Source: Nitrosomonas sp.
GTDB lineage: Bacteria > Pseudomonadota > Gammaproteobacteria > Burkholderiales > Nitrosomonadaceae
Assembly: GCA_021774205.1 (NCBI GenBank)
Contig: JAJFJI010000102.1
Span: 1 to 5,390 of the forward strand
DNA length: 5,390 bases
Direction: 5' to 3'
This document shows positions 5,199 through 5,390 of the stretch, one piece after another. The notes under the pieces were generated by a model. The model searched no databases. It was not told the DNA's origin and worked only from the letters and a program-made list of their open reading frames with translations. Positions within the stretch are counted from its first letter, which is position 1, and every line of letters starts with the position of its first letter. The translations under genes were made by a program, and so were the position numbers.

Positions 5199-5390
5199 TC
5201 ACGGTGTCAGCGGCTGGGATTCTGGTTCGCTAGACTTGAAATGCCGTTCCCGTCCTCCTGCATCATCCGGCGTGTCGTACGGGATGGTGCCGATCTTTTG
5301 ATTGTGGCTCTGTATGTAGACGAGACCGACGGATGATTTTTGGTTTTGTCTTGAAAATGCGGAGATTCCATAGTCATGAATAATACCCCT
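5199..5390 (-). CDS. Possible 3' end of a minus-strand gene entering from the right edge (doubtful)
   Basis: A frame open from the window edge for 63 codons before a TGA at 5201-5199. It includes the protein-like stretches SSVGLVYIQSHNQKIGTIPY and DTPDDAGG and ends ...PESQPLTP. A second minus-strand frame over the same bases (to 5207, with an ATG near 5376) and a + strand frame are also open over similar lengths, so the openness alone is weak evidence. No family is recognised. Confidence 0.2.
   Translation of the reverse strand, partial: RGIIHDYGISAFSRQNQKSSVGLVYIQSHNQKIGTIPYDTPDDAGGRERHFKSSEPESQPLTP

Larger units (their letters stand above)
4851..5390. other. Right flank without a convincing gene; possible decayed minus-strand gene
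   Basis: About 540 bases with no long ORF and no recognisable RNA gene. On the minus strand one frame is open from 5166 to 4864 apart from a single TAA at 5028-5026, and another is open from the right edge to 5199. Together they could be the frameshifted remains of one minus-strand gene entering from the right, but none of the peptides matches a family I know. A small hairpin, GATTGC-ACAG-GCAATC, sits at 4885-4900. Confidence 0.4.

Noticed and set aside
5170..5333. + strand open stretch containing MPFPSSCIIRRVVRDGADLL
   Set aside because: There is no ribosome binding site, the length is short, and two minus-strand frames are equally open there, so it is not distinguishable from chance.

Overview
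The window looks like an accessory stretch of a Gram-negative, probably gammaproteobacterial, chromosome. This rests on the style of the pyroglutamyl peptidase at the left edge, the ribosome binding sites, and a palindromic GACAGTTTACTTAAT element of a type scattered through many such genomes. I cannot name a genus. The left-edge gene and the right-hand end look GC-richer than the centre, where the three main genes are visibly A/T-rich. That pattern fits a laterally acquired cassette.

Layout: (1) 1-633 is the 3' part of pcp, a pyroglutamyl peptidase whose start lies outside the window. (2) 634-1147 is about 500 bases without a recognisable gene but with several inverted repeats, one of them operator-like, and probably the cassette promoter. 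(3) 1148-4765 is a tight three-gene operon on the + strand, with gaps of 19 and 29 bases. It encodes an AurF/CmlI-type diiron oxygenase (TTG start), a stand-alone adenylation plus carrier (A-T) NRPS protein, and a TauD-like Fe(II)/2-oxoglutarate oxygenase. (4) 4763-4846 is a palindromic REP/MITE-like element that touches the stop codon of the third gene. (5) 4851-5390 has no convincing gene. It shows short minus-strand open stretches, one with an in-frame 27-base tandem duplication, which may be remnants of a decayed gene.

How the genes may work together (inference): the A-T protein would activate an amino acid and hold it on its carrier domain. The diiron enzyme would oxidise the amine, as CmlI does on a carrier-bound substrate in chloramphenicol biosynthesis. 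The 2-oxoglutarate enzyme would hydroxylate, desaturate or otherwise oxidise the carbon skeleton. There is no condensation, thioesterase or reductase domain, no transporter and no regulator in the window, so either more genes lie elsewhere or release depends on an outside enzyme. I do not recognise this exact three-gene set as a described pathway. It is the best candidate here for an undescribed small-molecule system.
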